A DNA stretch of 64,000 bases from Dryas octopetala (lineage: Eukaryota > Streptophyta > Magnoliopsida > Rosales > Rosaceae). The notes beneath the pieces were generated by a model that saw only the letters and a list, made by a program, of their open reading frames with translations, made no database searches and had not been told where the DNA came from. The stretch is taken from the NCBI GenBank assembly GCA_963921425.1, contig OY992838.1, positions 4,774,001 through 4,838,000 of the forward strand, read 5' to 3'. Shown in pieces: positions 1 through 14,678 of the stretch. Within the stretch, counting starts at the first letter, position 1, and each line of letters starts with the position of its first letter. The translations under genes were made by a program, and so were the position numbers.

Positions 1-560
1 TCTTCTCTGAAGGGGGACAATAGCAAATGCAAAATTTATGTCGTTCCAAGCAAAGCTTGGATGAAGTTATTGATTTATTTTTCATGGAGGATGAAGTTTG
101 ATTAAACAAAGGCTCTTTCAGTCTTTTGGTTTTTTATTTTGAACAGTAAGATAATACGTGCATGCATGTTTTACTGTTTAAACTTTTCAACTGTACAGAA
201 TATAAAGTAAAGTTAAATAAAACATAAACTAGAAAATTTGTCTGGCGATATGCCTATTTACCAAGTTAAAGAGCTTAATTACGTGATTAGTGCTTCACTG
301 CTTCTCAAAAAAAAAAATTATGATTAGTGAGAAACAATAATATTAGAGACATTAATTATTATCTCAAATTTTTCTCGAGTTTTTGATTTAAATTTACCAA
401 ATTTTACATAATAAAGTCCGTTTTATGATTTTTTGGTCCATTGTATTAGTAAATTATGATATTTCTCATTTAAAAATATAAAAGTAAAATTTAAAAAATC
501 AGAATTTTTGCTGCCCTAAAAAAACAAAAGATTTGCTTTGTTTTTCGTTAACCTGACGCT
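1..560. other. AT-rich intergenic DNA
   Basis: No coding signal was recognised here. The only structure seen is a short A-tailed insertion between two copies of a 9-bp direct repeat at 284-329, listed separately. Confidence 0.5.
284..329 (+). repeat. A-tailed micro-insertion with 9-bp direct repeats
   Basis: TGATTAGTG occurs at 284-292 and 321-329. Between them lie 28 bp that end in CTTCTC followed by eleven A and TTA. The layout is that of a target-site duplication around a very short A-tailed retroposon. Confidence 0.55.
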
Positions 561-729
561 TACTCAGCCTCTCATCGCCGAACTCTGGAACTCTCTGCCT
601 CTTCATCACCGCCAAAAGTAGAGAGAGCTCGGTTTTCAGCGATTCCAAGCCGTGCGCTTCGTCGCTCACCAGCGTCGATGTGTCCACGTAGATATTAGAG
701 CTCGCTCGTCACCATGAGATGAACACAAG

Positions 730-1356
730 GTGAGGTTATCTTTCTGGTTCTCAAGTTTCGCACTTTGGATTCATTGTGTTTGTCTTGCAATTCTGGAATT
801 TCTCAGTGGTTTCTTGCTTGTATTGTATTCATTTGAATTCGTAGCTTTGCTTTAACTCAGATTTCGAACTGGAATCTGCAAATTAATGTATGGTCTGTTT
901 TAGTTGAGTTTTAGCTCCGAATTTTTGTTTCCCAAATGAGTTGAAGCTCAAGTTGTCACAGATTTTACAGAAAAAAAAAAAAAAAAAGGTGTCAGCCGAC
1001 TCAAAACTCAAACCTTCTTATATCTTTTGATCCACAAACACACCCAAAAACCTAAAAGAGAGATTGCACAGGGTTTATTGGGTTGCAAAGATATTCGTAT
1101 TCCGTTGTATTTTCATGCCTATGTCAATTTCCTTGTTAGCTTTAGCAACTCTCTTTGATGCTTGATCTAGATGTCTTCTCCATTTGTTTGGATTCTTTTG
1201 ATAGACAAATATCTCAAACCTTAATTGTGTGTCTGGGTGTGGCAATTTGAACCCAAGCATTGAGTGAGTGAGACGAATGTGCTTACCATCACATTCCGCT
1301 TGATGGTTATTTATATTTGCCTATAAAGAAATTTAACACATTGTTTTTCATTTCAG
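730..1356 (+). other. Intron in the 5' leader of the DPH4-type gene
   Basis: A donor (ACAAG|GTGAGG) at 730 and an acceptor (TTTCAG) ending at 1356 bracket a T-rich stretch. The exon downstream runs 41 bp to the ATG at 1398. The upstream leader exon carries a short out-of-frame ATG. The intron is inferred from splice signals only. Confidence 0.5.
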
Positions 1357-1397
1357 ATGCAGTGAAAAGCTAATCTGATAGCAAGTAGCTACCCACC

Positions 1398-1925
1398 ATG
1401 TTGCTTGGCTATAACTCCATTCAGGAAACTCACTATGACATATTATCTGTGAAAGAAGATGCAAGCAATGAAGATATTCGTGCAAGCTACCGATCTGCCA
1501 TCCTTAACAGTCATCCCGATAAATTACAGACTACATCTGAATCAGGAGATACATTCTTGAAGGTGCAAAAGGCTTGGGAAGTCCTCGGTGATTCGAGGTC
1601 TCGTGCACTTTATGACAACACATTAAGAGCTTCTAGACACGATACTATAGTTGCAGAAGATATCAGTTTAGAAGATGTGATGGCGGAAGATGCAGGAGAT
1701 GTCATTCAACTCTTTTACCAGTGTCGATGTGGCGATTATTTCTGTGTTGATTCTTTGGAGTTGGAGAAGATGGGGTATGCTTTGTTAAGAGATGGGAGCA
1801 AGATATCCTTTGAGGCACAAAATGCTTTGCCAGCATCTCTTGTTCTTCCTTGTGGGTCTTGTTCTTTGAAAGTTAGAATTCTTATCAATTCAAATCATTT
1901 TGTTTCAATTGATGATCATCATTGA
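1398..1925 (+). CDS. DPH4: DPH4-like J-domain protein with CSL zinc finger
   Basis: This 175-residue protein is encoded in a single exon. An N-terminal J domain (about residues 11-78) carries the HPD tripeptide at 39-41. A C-terminal CSL-type zinc finger (about 91-166) has paired cysteines at 109/111 and 152/155. J domain plus CSL finger in a protein this short is the DPH4 (DJC24/Jjj3) architecture. In yeast and mammals this iron-binding co-chaperone assists the first step of diphthamide synthesis on elongation factor 2 in the cytosol. The ATG is preceded by a probable leader intron (730-1356). No transit peptide is evident. The fold assignment is strong; the diphthamide role is inferred from family knowledge. 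Confidence 0.88.
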   Translation: MLLGYNSIQETHYDILSVKEDASNEDIRASYRSAILNSHPDKLQTTSESGDTFLKVQKAWEVLGDSRSRALYDNTLRASRHDTIVAEDISLEDVMAEDAGDVIQLFYQCRCGDYFCVDSLELEKMGYALLRDGSKISFEAQNALPASLVLPCGSCSLKVRILINSNHFVSIDDHH

Positions 1926-2546
1926 ATGGGATGATATTTTTTGTTTAAATATTTTAGCTTAGAAATCTTTTGATGAAAAAGCCAATACAAAGCTTGTAAA
2001 CATGTGCTATAATGAGATTTCTTCCCTCATGGTTATTTTTTCAATGGAATTTGTAAGTGACAATCGGGAATGGGTATATATTTGGGCCGAAATGGGCTGG
2101 GCTTACAACATGGTCGTTGTCTGGACCCTTGTATGAGTTTGATTTGGATCATGAACACTTGGATCGTCTGAGAAGCCCATAGATCCGTTTCAATCATTTT
2201 GTTATTTTTTATTATTCATAAATAATAAAAATTTCACGTCTTGAAGAAACAAGAACGATCTTTGTGTCTCAAAGCTCAAAATTGGGTCTCCGATTCTCAG
2301 TGAGCTGGTCAGGTTTCTGATTCTGCCACTAATTCAAGAAAGTCTTGGCCTGCTTCCCTCTTCCCAGGTACGGTTTCTTTGACCTTCTTCTTGGGATGTC
2401 CATAAAAAAATTAGGGCTCTGTTATTCTTGGGAAATCATAGAAATTCAATTTTCATTAGAGCTTGCTTTTTTGGGCAATCTTGAGCTAAAATTCACATTT
2501 GGGTGATTTTATATATCTGAAACAGGTTCTGAGTCAAATTCTTTAA

Positions 2547-2972
2547 ATGGCTTCTGCAGAAAAAAGCTCCCAATGGAGGAGTGTCTTTGACGGCGTGAGA
2601 CGGAAGACTATCCCAGCAATGCCAGAAGCACTAATGGCAGAGATCAACACAGCAATTTGTAATCTTGAATATGCGCGTGCCACTGCTTTTCTTGACTCTC
2701 CATCTTCATCTCCCTCTTCTCCTTCATCTTCTTCTTCTTCTCCTTCCATCACGAAGAATGAGAGCTCTCCTGAACCTCACTACGATCCGCGAATGGCGGA
2801 CCAAGCCTACAAGGCAGGGTGTGCAGCCTTGGCTGCTGGAAAGCTTTATGAGGCTCTTCTCTCTTTGAATGAGTCTCTCTCCAAATGCCCACCTGATCAG
2901 ACTTCTGCTGTTGCCAAGCTTCAGTCTCTCATCTCTCTCACATCCCAGCAACTCCACAAATCTACCAACTGA
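2547..2972 (+). CDS. Conserved plant protein with a TPR-like C-terminus, function unknown
   Basis: A single coding exon gives 141 residues. The N-terminal third looks helical. A Ser/Pro low-complexity linker covers about residues 51-72. The C-terminal helices (about 84-135) resemble one tetratricopeptide-type helix pair (ADQAYKAGCAALAAGKLYEA). There is no signal peptide or membrane segment. A probable leader intron lies at 2368-2525 (donor CCAG|GTACGG, acceptor GAAACAG), and the ATG follows 21 bp after it. The Ser codon run also opens long frames on the other strand, which are shadows. I do not recognise the family beyond saying it looks plant-specific. Confidence 0.7.
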   Translation: MASAEKSSQWRSVFDGVRRKTIPAMPEALMAEINTAICNLEYARATAFLDSPSSSPSSPSSSSSSPSITKNESSPEPHYDPRMADQAYKAGCAALAAGKLYEALLSLNESLSKCPPDQTSAVAKLQSLISLTSQQLHKSTN

Positions 2973-4159
2973 AATGTATTTGCCACTTTTTCTACTTTTA
3001 CACTTGAGTGCCTTGTCATTGTGTATTCCGGCACTTTAATTTAACTTGTTGTGACAACGCACTTTTTAGTGAAAAAAAAAAGGAAGTTATGTGTTTCCAC
3101 AATTCTGTGATTCTAACCCACCATGCAATGTGTAAGAATATGAGCCGGTATTGAATGAATCAATGATATAGGAAGGTAAAGTTTAATTGGGAAATATTGG
3201 GGCATGATGTTGATGACATTATTGTCTCGAAGCAGATTTCACGAGGTTGGTAGGTGATGCTTTAAACTTTACAGCTCAAGATAAGAGGTTAATCGCTAGT
3301 ATTAAACTATTAAATGCATAACTCACTTTTATTTTTTGTCTATTAGTATTATTGAACCATTAACAACTAAACCTACCTTATTGTTCTTAGATTCCAACTA
3401 GAGGAAAATAGAGAGTTACTAATGCGGTTACCATATGAACCTGCGATGGTATTTAACCCCGGTTATGTTAAGTATCACTTTTACATTAATAGGGTTTTTA
3501 AAGAACTCAGTATCTCTTTGTAATGGGAGTTGGTTCCTCAATGGCCATTACACCAGTAGAAGCCAGCAATCTTTCATTCTATTGTTTGAAAAAACACTGC
3601 CAGGTTAGGCTATTTTAATTTTCTGTTGCGTAATGGCATTAACTCTAACTAGTTTGGTTGTTTTTAATGAAAATGAAATTTGGGCACAGGTGCTAAATGG
3701 CTTTCTTTAAGGGCAGGGTATCACTTTTGGCAAATGTTACAAACTTACAATTAGCAATTGTGGTTTGGTAATGTGTCCTAGTTCACCATGACTTCAACTT
3801 AAAGTGAAAATCTGAAAACTACAGAAGAGGCACCACTAAATATAGGAAAATCAAAGAAACGGATGAATTATTGAATTTAAGACTCTTAATGGTAACTGTA
3901 GTCTGTAGCTGTGAGAGAAGCGTTGAGTCTCAAAAGGAGTTCTAGGTGATTTGTTAAAACGTCTAATGCTTTTTAGCTTTGTCTTTACCCCAAAGGATAG
4001 AAAGCAATATTCTCCATTTCCAATAAGCTGCAAAGCCACTATCACACAAGCAGGTCAATTTGAACATCAAAACTAGTAAGAATAATAAGCACGTACTAAC
4101 ACTAAGTTTTGTAGATATCTCTCTGCGTTTTACAAATCAACAGCACCTTTAACTCCAAC
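2973..4159. other. Intergenic, no gene seen
   Basis: AT-rich DNA after the 2547 gene. It probably includes that gene's 3' UTR and the promoter of the 4160 gene. No repeats or conserved coding segments were recognised. Confidence 0.45.
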
Positions 4160-4886
4160 ATGAGCATTTTTTATCACGAAGCAGAGCCACAAAATGCTTC
4201 CAAAAGATGCAAATTTCTAGCTGCATGTCTGCCAGATGCATTCTCCAATTGCCATATCCGCCGGCGGCTTCCAACTTCGAGCCCAGTACCAGAGGAGTAC
4301 CCAACAAGTGACTTTGATGATGAACAGGAAGTACTCACTAAACCCAAATGAAGATATAGATATGAAGTTTTGATCTCTTGTTAATCCATGAGTGTTTTTA
4401 TAGGTTGCTTTTATCGTTTTGGATATTTTTTCTCAGGTAATTGTATCTGCAATTCGAAGCCGTGCAATGGAAAAGCTGAGACGTAAGCCCAGCAGTTTGA
4501 CAGATAGCTTTTCCTGGGTTTACTCTTCGAAAACGGGAGATTTATTCATAACCCAGAAAGGAGTGGAAAAGAAAGAGGGTCGTGACGATGAAGATGATGA
4601 AAATGAAGAGTTTTTATCTGTTGCAAGTTGCTTTTCTTGCTGCTCAAGTGCTGGTACAAGTAGGGATGTGTTTCTTTCTGTCAAGACGAGTCTTTCCCGA
4701 TGCTCGAGCCTTAATGGGACTGAGTTCAAAGATTTTCAGAGGCAGTCCATAATTCAACAGTTGTGTCATTGTGAGGGTTGGCCGTTTGGTCTTTGCCGGA
4801 GGGCTGTGTTGCTTCCTCCTCTGCCCAAGTCGCCATCTGAGTCGTGGACATGGCGCAAAGGCACTAAATTTGTTAAGATGAATTAA
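4160..4886 (+). CDS. Uncharacterised plant protein, two exons
   Basis: Exons are 4160-4330 and 4437-4886, with a phase-0 intron (GAA|GTACTC, acceptor TTCTCAG), giving 206 residues. Visible features are a basic N-terminal half, the segment IRSRAMEKLRRK, a Ser/Trp-rich block (DSFSWVYSS), an acidic run of Asp/Glu, a Cys/Ser-rich stretch (SCFSCCSS) and a distinctive C-terminus (GWPFGLCRRAVLLPPLP then WRKGTKFVKM). No enzyme motif, membrane helix or targeting signal is apparent. The block structure suggests a conserved plant family, but I cannot name it. A TC microsatellite lies about 135 bp after the stop, perhaps in the 3' UTR. Confidence 0.7.
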
Positions 4887-5017
4887 GGCCAGAGGCTCAG
4901 AGCTCCCCCAGCCCCACCACCAAAGTTCTTTACTATTTAGAAAAAGAATGCAACCAACTTCAAAGTTCAAACCACAATAAAGTTTCTTTTGTAATAGCAT
5001 ATCTTTGTAATACAATA

Positions 5018-5020
<3 letters not shown>

Positions 5021-5080
<60 letters not shown>
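5021..5080 (+). repeat. (TC)30 microsatellite
   Basis: An uninterrupted TC dinucleotide run of about 60 bp lies just after the 4160-4886 gene and is probably transcribed in its 3' UTR. Confidence 0.95.
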
Positions 5081-5083
<3 letters not shown>

Positions 5084-5828
5084 TTCAAGTTATTGCCTCC
5101 ATACATGTCTTGAGGGAAAAAAGGACTGAATTCAAAGAATCATGGTGCATGGATATAAAAGAGACAAGTATATGGATCAGCAAACCCCATTACAAAAAGA
5201 AATGCCTGTGGCTAGAAATCAAGCATTGACTAATGACCACTCATTGCAGCAATATAATAATGATATTAATGCTGCTATGATCACCAATCAAAACAACCTT
5301 ACCATATCCTGAGAAGGGTCAGATAAAAAAACTTTACGGTGAGCAAGATTAAACATGATTTAGAATCCATGTTAGCTTTACAAAAACTGCATATTGCAGA
5401 TTGGGTAAACCGTAAACGTATGTCCATAATGAATTAACACACTTCTAAAGCCCTGAGGACAAGTTTCCTCATTTTTTCTTTTTTTAAACTCTGTGCATAT
5501 AAGTACTCCATCAGTATTTTCAACACTCAACAGAAGCAAATGAAACAGATCAAAATGAAATCATTTTTGAGAAGAAATAGATCAAAATGAAATCCTATAG
5601 GAAGAACAGAACTTCCAACATTATAGGTTAATTCCAAAAGCAACAACATGATGCTAAATTATTCCATTCATAGATCAACAAAGATAGTCTCTTATTAACT
5701 GCCATCAAAACCTAAACATTGAGGTTTTCCAGGAGAGGCTGACTGGCCTATTTCCAAATAACCAACAAACATGATTCCCAAACAAAGGAAAGCTTCCAAT
5801 TACATTAAAATTCTCAGAAACTCTGGGG
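5081..5828. other. Intergenic between convergent genes
   Basis: This holds 3' flank of the 4160 gene (+) and of SDH5 (-). Nothing else was seen apart from a 16-bp direct repeat around a short insert at 5547-5594. Confidence 0.45.
5547..5594 (-). repeat. Micro-insertion between 16-bp direct repeats
   Basis: AGATCAAAATGAAATC is repeated exactly at 5547-5562 and 5579-5594. The 16-bp insert reads on the minus strand as ATTTCTTCTCAAAAAT, so it carries the same CTTCTC-A(n) end as the insertion at 284-329. Confidence 0.5.
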
Positions 5829-7383
5829 CTAAGATCTTTGCTCAACATATGACCCGGAAAGTCCAGAAGTTCCAAGAACAGAGATCTGCAATCAACAACA
5901 AAATCATATGAGTAAGTAAGCAAATAGATTTGTATTCATTCACAGACCACATGTCAATGTGCCAAACAGGAGTCCCTGCACTGCAGTATAATAACAAACC
6001 ATGTACCACAAACATAGAAATGAAAAACTCGAGGACAAAGCATATCCTATATATGGCGAGCCTCCTTTCCAGTTTCCATTAATAAACATTATGTAAGAAG
6101 AGAGATTGAAAAGAAGAGCTGAGTATTGTTATTAGACTTTTAAGATAAATATCCTCAAAAAGGTCAATTTTGACCTTGTTTTCTTCTAACTCCTAAGTGG
6201 GTCAAATGACGATGACAATGTCGCTTGAATGCTGCCTATACAGATAAGCCAAGTACCAAATGCCAAGTGCACGCATGACTTGATATGGCCTTTCTCAAAG
6301 GATAATGTCATAAAGTAGATAAATTATCCATGGCAAATCTCATTTAGCTATAATGTTACAGTAAGCACTGCCATGGTTTATACTAATACCTTTCCCCACT
6401 CAGAACCAATGCCACTGCACCTCATCTTCAAGTATATCAGCTTCGTTCCCAACTCTGTCTCCACCTTCTTCCGCAAATAGGTCTCATCTGGCCCAAATGC
6501 ATCCAAATAGGCAGTGTAGCGATTGTAAATTGTACGAAGTGCATTCACATACTCATCTGACAAGGGCTTCACATTCTACACACAATTTGAAAACATGAAA
6601 TAAAAAGAACTGCAGAGACAGACGAGTATGCAACGACAAGTCCCAAATCAACCCAATTATATGCAATACCTCTCCACTCATACCAATGCTGTCATCAAGT
6701 TCCATCTTCAACGTTGTAACCATCCCTCCGAACTCCTCAACAGCTTCGGCGGCACGGAAGACATTGGTGACAACCTCTTTGGCAGCCCGGTCATCAGTAT
6801 TCTTAGACAACGCCGCCTTTGCATCATGGACGACACTCTCCGGGAGCTTGTCCCAGCTTGTAGCCATCAAATCTTTGAAAACATTGTGCAGCTCAGGGTC
6901 TTTAACTTCAGGCAAGAGACCTACATCGTTACTATAAAATCGCCTACTTCCCAAGCCCGAAAAAAGAGTGGGGGACTTGCAGCAATCATCTATGGATTTG
7001 AAACATGCCAACATGGGATTAACAACAAAATAAATTTTACCCAAGTACCAAACTTTAATATGAAATAAAATACCCAAATGTTTTTGCATCACAAAAATTC
7101 AAATACGTACTTTTCTAGTGCAGATAAATAGATTGAAACAATAACCCTCTTCAATTTTACATCGCATCTATCTGAGAGTTCAGAAATTGAAGTAGAATGA
7201 AGAAGGTGGAGTACCGGAAGAGAGGAACTTGGCCATGGGGGATGAAAGATTGAAGAGGGTTCGAGCAGCAACGGCGGAGTGTTGGGGGTGACATGGCAGC
7301 TGCTGATTGGAGGTGGCTGTTATTCGATAAGATCTGGACCAGACTGACCTGTACAGCGATCTCAGAGCTACCATCTTCTCCAT
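5829..7383 (-). CDS. SDH5: Succinate dehydrogenase subunit 5, mitochondrial
   Basis: Four exons on the minus strand, 7383-7215, 6989-6670, 6575-6390 and 5885-5829, splice in frame to 243 residues. The N-terminus is rich in Arg and Ser and lacks acidic residues over the first 25 positions, as in a mitochondrial presequence. The mature part carries the blocks I recall for plant SDH5: DVGLLPEVKDPELHNVFKDL, an RAAEAVEEFGG segment, ELDDSIGMSGENVKPLS, YLRKKVETELGTK and the terminal LGTSGLSGSYVEQR. SDH5 is a plant-specific extra subunit of respiratory complex II in the inner membrane, and its exact role is not settled. The family's usual length is about 250-260 residues, so the model looks complete. 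The last exon encodes only 18 residues. Confidence 0.9.
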
Positions 7384-9929
7384 TCCTCTGTTTCTCTCTT
7401 TCTCTTTCTTAGGGTCTTACCACCAAAAACGACATACGGGGAAAAGCGAAGGAGGAGTGGTTTCAGTGGGAATGTGATGGTCGACAACGCCAGTTAGCGT
7501 CCCAGGTGAAATCACGTTTGGGCTTTGGGATTGGGTTGGGCCAGTCAAGATTGGGTGGAGACCCTAATTTGGGCATCGTATTGGGCTTACTAGAATTACT
7601 GACATTTCGGGGGTTTCTGGATGCACCTACAAATGTGATCCGCCAGTTGGCTTCTTCTTCAATGGGGTCATGTCTCCTTTAATTTATTTTTGAATGTGTG
7701 TTCTTTATGACCATGTGGTCCATGTATTGCTTTTTGAAACACCATTTTTTCAATACTTTTGTTTTAGTGATGAAGAAAAATCTTCTAAGCTGAGCTTAGT
7801 TTGTTGCAGTACGCTTTATAATTATTGTGACATATGCAAATAATAGAATAATGCATTGCTAATTAATTATTGGGGATCTCCAGGTTCTCAATCAGAAATT
7901 CTTTTTTTGTAATGTAATATCATGTGGCATATTAACTCAATGTTATGAATTCATTTAAATTATATATTTATGAATATTTAAATACGACTCAAAAATTAAG
8001 ATTAAATACAAAATTTTAATAATTTTTCAACAAAGCAGTAAGATATTGATTTTTTTAATTTAAGTACTAACCTAGTACAAGACATTTTAGATTATGTCAC
8101 AAATATATAGTACGAAATGTGAATTTTTTGACATCAATCGCTTGGCCAAAGTGTCAAGCACTCGGGTGATTGTATGAAATTCATAAAATTTCAAAATTTA
8201 TAAGGTTTTAATGTTTTTTATTTAGGCTTAGAGATGAAGTTTTACATCCTAAAAACTATACATTAAAGCTTAAGTCTCATAAATATTGAAAAAACAACAA
8301 ATCAGTAAAAAAGTTATGATTATTGTATAATCACATTGAGTTTGTTAAAAAAAAAAAAACTTCGTTTCGAGCACTCGATGAATAGTGTCAAGTGCTCAAT
8401 AGAATCACGTTTTTTTAAAATAGTACCTAAACTGAAATTTAGTATATAAAGTGAGTTGACATAAAAAATTTTAGTTGTTAAAATGAAAAAATATTGAAAT
8501 TTGATACTAAAGCCAACAAATCTATTCTTAATAATTATATACATGTTATATCTTAATATAAAAAATTTGCATGCATGTCACCTGCAATACTGATAGTCGT
8601 CTCACAAGCAGAAGCACTAGGGCGTTGTCACATTTTTCCCTTCCTCAAAACAACAAGTAAGTTAGTAACAACCGTCTTTGTTTGTTTATTCCCTTTAGAA
8701 AATTGTTTGTTTGTTGAATAATCTAATTAATATTCAACCAAGAACATTGTTGGTGGGTCCTTTTATATATTATAATTGTTTCAAAACATGTTAACTTGAA
8801 ATGAATTCATCAATTTTTGTGCAACGACTAGAACTTGTTTGTTTGTGTGTTAGCTAGTCCTTTTCTTTTTTCATCCCTAATTAATTGTAAATTGTTGGTA
8901 GGTACCCACAAGAACGTCACGTTGGAATGAAAAATTGAAAATAATGCCAATTTAATTATTAAAAAAATAAAAAAATGCACTATGATTAAGAAAGCTTTAA
9001 ATTCCCTGTTGAAGAGGCGTCCATAATTCCATGTATATGCAAACAAGACCACCTTTTCTTCCACCTCCATATCTTCGAGTCAATTAATCAAAATCTCATG
9101 TCGGTGTGAATGTGTCATTGAAGTGACAGACCTCTCATCTCTGTTGCTTTAAAACTACTTTCCCTGTTTCCCACCGTATAATTGACTTCAAAGCGTTGAA
9201 TTCAACGTTCTCATCTCCTTCTTTGATAAGAAGCTTTAGACAGATTTCCTCGATCTCAAATTCTCAACTCTCAAGCAATTTTCAGTTAATAATTTTACTT
9301 CTGAATTTTACTGTTTATCATTTAAAATAAATTTAAGTTAACGAGTTAAGGGTGCGGAGGGATTTAAGACGAGTTAATTACACTTACATCTTTTTATTTT
9401 TATTTTTTATTTTATATATTTTTTAAAATTTTAAAAATTACGTATACACTTTTTAAGATTTTAAAATTATTATATATAATCCTTTATAAGAGAAAAAATA
9501 AATAAATAAATAAAAAATATTTGTATTGAGGTTGAACTTTACACTTTAAGTAATCTTATTAAGTCATTTAATTCTTTAACATACTTTTTTTTATAATTTT
9601 TTATTATTTTTTATCTTATTACAGGATTATATGTAATAATTTTAAAATTTTATGAGATATATATATAATTTTTAAAATTCTAAAAATATATGTGAAAAAA
9701 TTATAAATCACACGGGGGTACGGGTGTAAGTATAATTAAATCCATTTAAGGCCAACGATTCTTATTTGTAAAGCAGTTGTATTGTTGTGACTTTTCTTAT
9801 CAATCCAAATCGCCATTGGAGCTCTGCTCAGGCTTCATCTTCTTCCTCTTTTTATCTTCTCCAAATCTATTAGGTTAAGGTTGAAAACGGACTTAACATT
9901 CTTCTGTTCTCTCTCAGCCATATACACAA
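7384..9929. other. Long AT-rich intergenic region
   Basis: This is a divergent promoter region for SDH5 (-) and the carboxylesterase (+). No gene was recognised. One weak inverted-repeat element is listed at 9371-9743. The rest is AT-rich, and short open frames in it have no recognisable coding character. Confidence 0.45.
9371..9743. mobile_element. Possible AT-rich MITE
   Basis: The ends are similar inverted sequences: TTAATTACACTTACA on the left and TTAATTATACTTACACCC read inward from the right. They enclose very AT-rich DNA with partial internal symmetry. ATTTAAG lies near both ends and could be a target duplication, but the boundaries are not exact. Confidence 0.3.
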
Positions 9930-10892
9930 ATGGGTTCAAGCCAAGCACCAGCTGAGGTGTTACTTGAGGTTCCACCATACCTGCGAGTATTCAAAGATGG
10001 AACCATCGAGAGGCTCGCCGGGACCCAACTCGCCCCGGCCGGTTTGGACCCGAAAACCGGGGTTTTATCCAAAGACATCGTGATCCAACCACAAACCGGC
10101 GTCTCCGCCAGAGTCTACCGTCCCGCCAAAACCGACCACCAAAAGCTTCCGCTAGTCCTTTACTTTCACGGCGGCGCTTTCTGCATATCTTCGACCGCCG
10201 ACCCATTTTACCACAACAGCCTTAACAAGCTTGTTGCTGAGGCCAACGTCATCGCGGTTTCAGTGAACTACAGGTTGGCTCCGGAGCACCCACTCCCAAC
10301 TGCATATGAAGACTCTTGGGCGGCGCTTCGGTGGGTTGTAGGTGCATGTGAAGACCGTGAGGGTGAGGCATCATGGGTTAAGGATCATGTTGACTTTGAC
10401 CGTGTGTTTCTGGTGGGAGACAGTGCAGGGGCTAACATTGCACACCACTTGGCCTTGCGGGTCAAGGAGTCTGACCCGACCCAGAACTTGATCAAGATTG
10501 CTGGGATTGGTTTGGTCCATCCTTACTTCTGGGGGAAAGACCCAATTGGTGTGGAGGTGACAGATTTGGCCAGGAAGTCAATGGTGGATACGTGGTGGAA
10601 ATTTGTTTGCCCGTCGGAGAAAGCGGGTGATGACCCACTCATCAACCCGTTTGTGGATGGAGCCCCGGGTCTTGAGGGCTTGGCATGTGAAAAGGTGCTT
10701 GTTCTGGTTGCAGAGAAAGATATATTGAGGGATAGAGGGAGGCTTTATTATGAGGAATTGGTTAAGAGCAGTTGGGGAGGAAGCAAAGAGTTGATTGAAA
10801 CAGAAGGGGAGGACCATGTGTTCCACATCTTCAACCCTGAATGTGAAAAAGCCAAGAGCTTGATTAAGCGTTTGGCTTCTTTCATAAACTGA
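9930..10892 (+). CDS. Carboxylesterase of the plant CXE (GID1-related) family
   Basis: An intronless gene encodes 320 residues with an alpha/beta-hydrolase fold. The oxyanion-hole motif HGGAF starts at residue 80. The nucleophile motif GDSAG has Ser165. The other triad members are Asp264 (AEKDILRD) and His296 (EDHVFH). Active-site Ser and His argue for a true esterase rather than a gibberellin receptor, where the His is usually lost. The N-terminal consensus EVPPYLRVFKDG and the absence of introns match the CXE12/CXE13-like group, which hydrolyses small ester substrates in the cytosol. The natural substrate cannot be told from sequence. There is no signal peptide. GC content of the 5' half is higher than in the flanks. 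Confidence 0.9.
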   Translation: MGSSQAPAEVLLEVPPYLRVFKDGTIERLAGTQLAPAGLDPKTGVLSKDIVIQPQTGVSARVYRPAKTDHQKLPLVLYFHGGAFCISSTADPFYHNSLNKLVAEANVIAVSVNYRLAPEHPLPTAYEDSWAALRWVVGACEDREGEASWVKDHVDFDRVFLVGDSAGANIAHHLALRVKESDPTQNLIKIAGIGLVHPYFWGKDPIGVEVTDLARKSMVDTWWKFVCPSEKAGDDPLINPFVDGAPGLEGLACEKVLVLVAEKDILRDRGRLYYEELVKSSWGGSKELIETEGEDHVFHIFNPECEKAKSLIKRLASFIN

Positions 10893-11612
10893 AGAAACCA
10901 ACTTGTCCTTGTCCTTGCTGAACCTTCATTGCACCCAAGTAGTGTACTTGGTCATGTATTGTTTCCACTTTTTTGTTCGATTTGTAATTTGATTGGCCTT
11001 GCAGATGTAATGAAAATGAATAAACAGATGCTATTTCAATATCCTATCAAGTATGACCAGTCCAAATCAAACTTTAGCACTCAGCCAAAGAAAAAAATAA
11101 AAGGCTACACCAAACTTTAGCTTTGTTTATAAAGGGCAACTCATTGGTCCGACAAAAAAATGTGGTGTAACATGGGCATTTTAAGATACATTTGTTTTAC
11201 ATTTGGTGTAAGAGGTGATGTGAATTGTGAAGTGAAAGTCGTATAGACTATAGAGAAGCATTCTACTTAATAAAGAAATCAAAGCAGAAGCAGGAATGGT
11301 AATGGTAATGAAAGAAATCAATTTTGTCATTTCCATCTCCACCCTTAGATGATGACTAATTTATAGGGATGGGGAGCAATAGAATATGTGAACAAGTGAA
11401 TTTAAATCAACATGTTAATCTTTTAAACTGGCAGTAAAGAATCACGAAACACAAACTACAAGTACAACTAGACCATCTCTGGATGGTGTAACTTTCATGG
11501 ATACCTTTCAGCTCTGGCTAAAACTAGAGTTTTACATAACCATAGATTGTTTCAAAGCAATGAAAATTATCGAAGCATGAAGGCTCAGTTTTTCAAACTT
11601 GCACACTGGAAT
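10893..11612. other. Intergenic between convergent genes
   Basis: 3' flanks of the carboxylesterase and RPN11. Nothing further was recognised. Confidence 0.45.

Positions 11613-14678
<3,066 letters not shown>

Noticed and set aside
499..687. Minus-strand frame of about 60 residues with plausible amino-acid composition opposite the DPH4 leader
   Set aside because: It has no ATG start, no recognised family and no splice partner. It overlaps the probable 5' UTR of the + strand gene.
2543..2957. Long frames antisense to and overlapping the 2547-2972 gene
   Set aside because: They mirror its Ser-codon run (Glu- or Arg-rich in other frames) and have no independent support.
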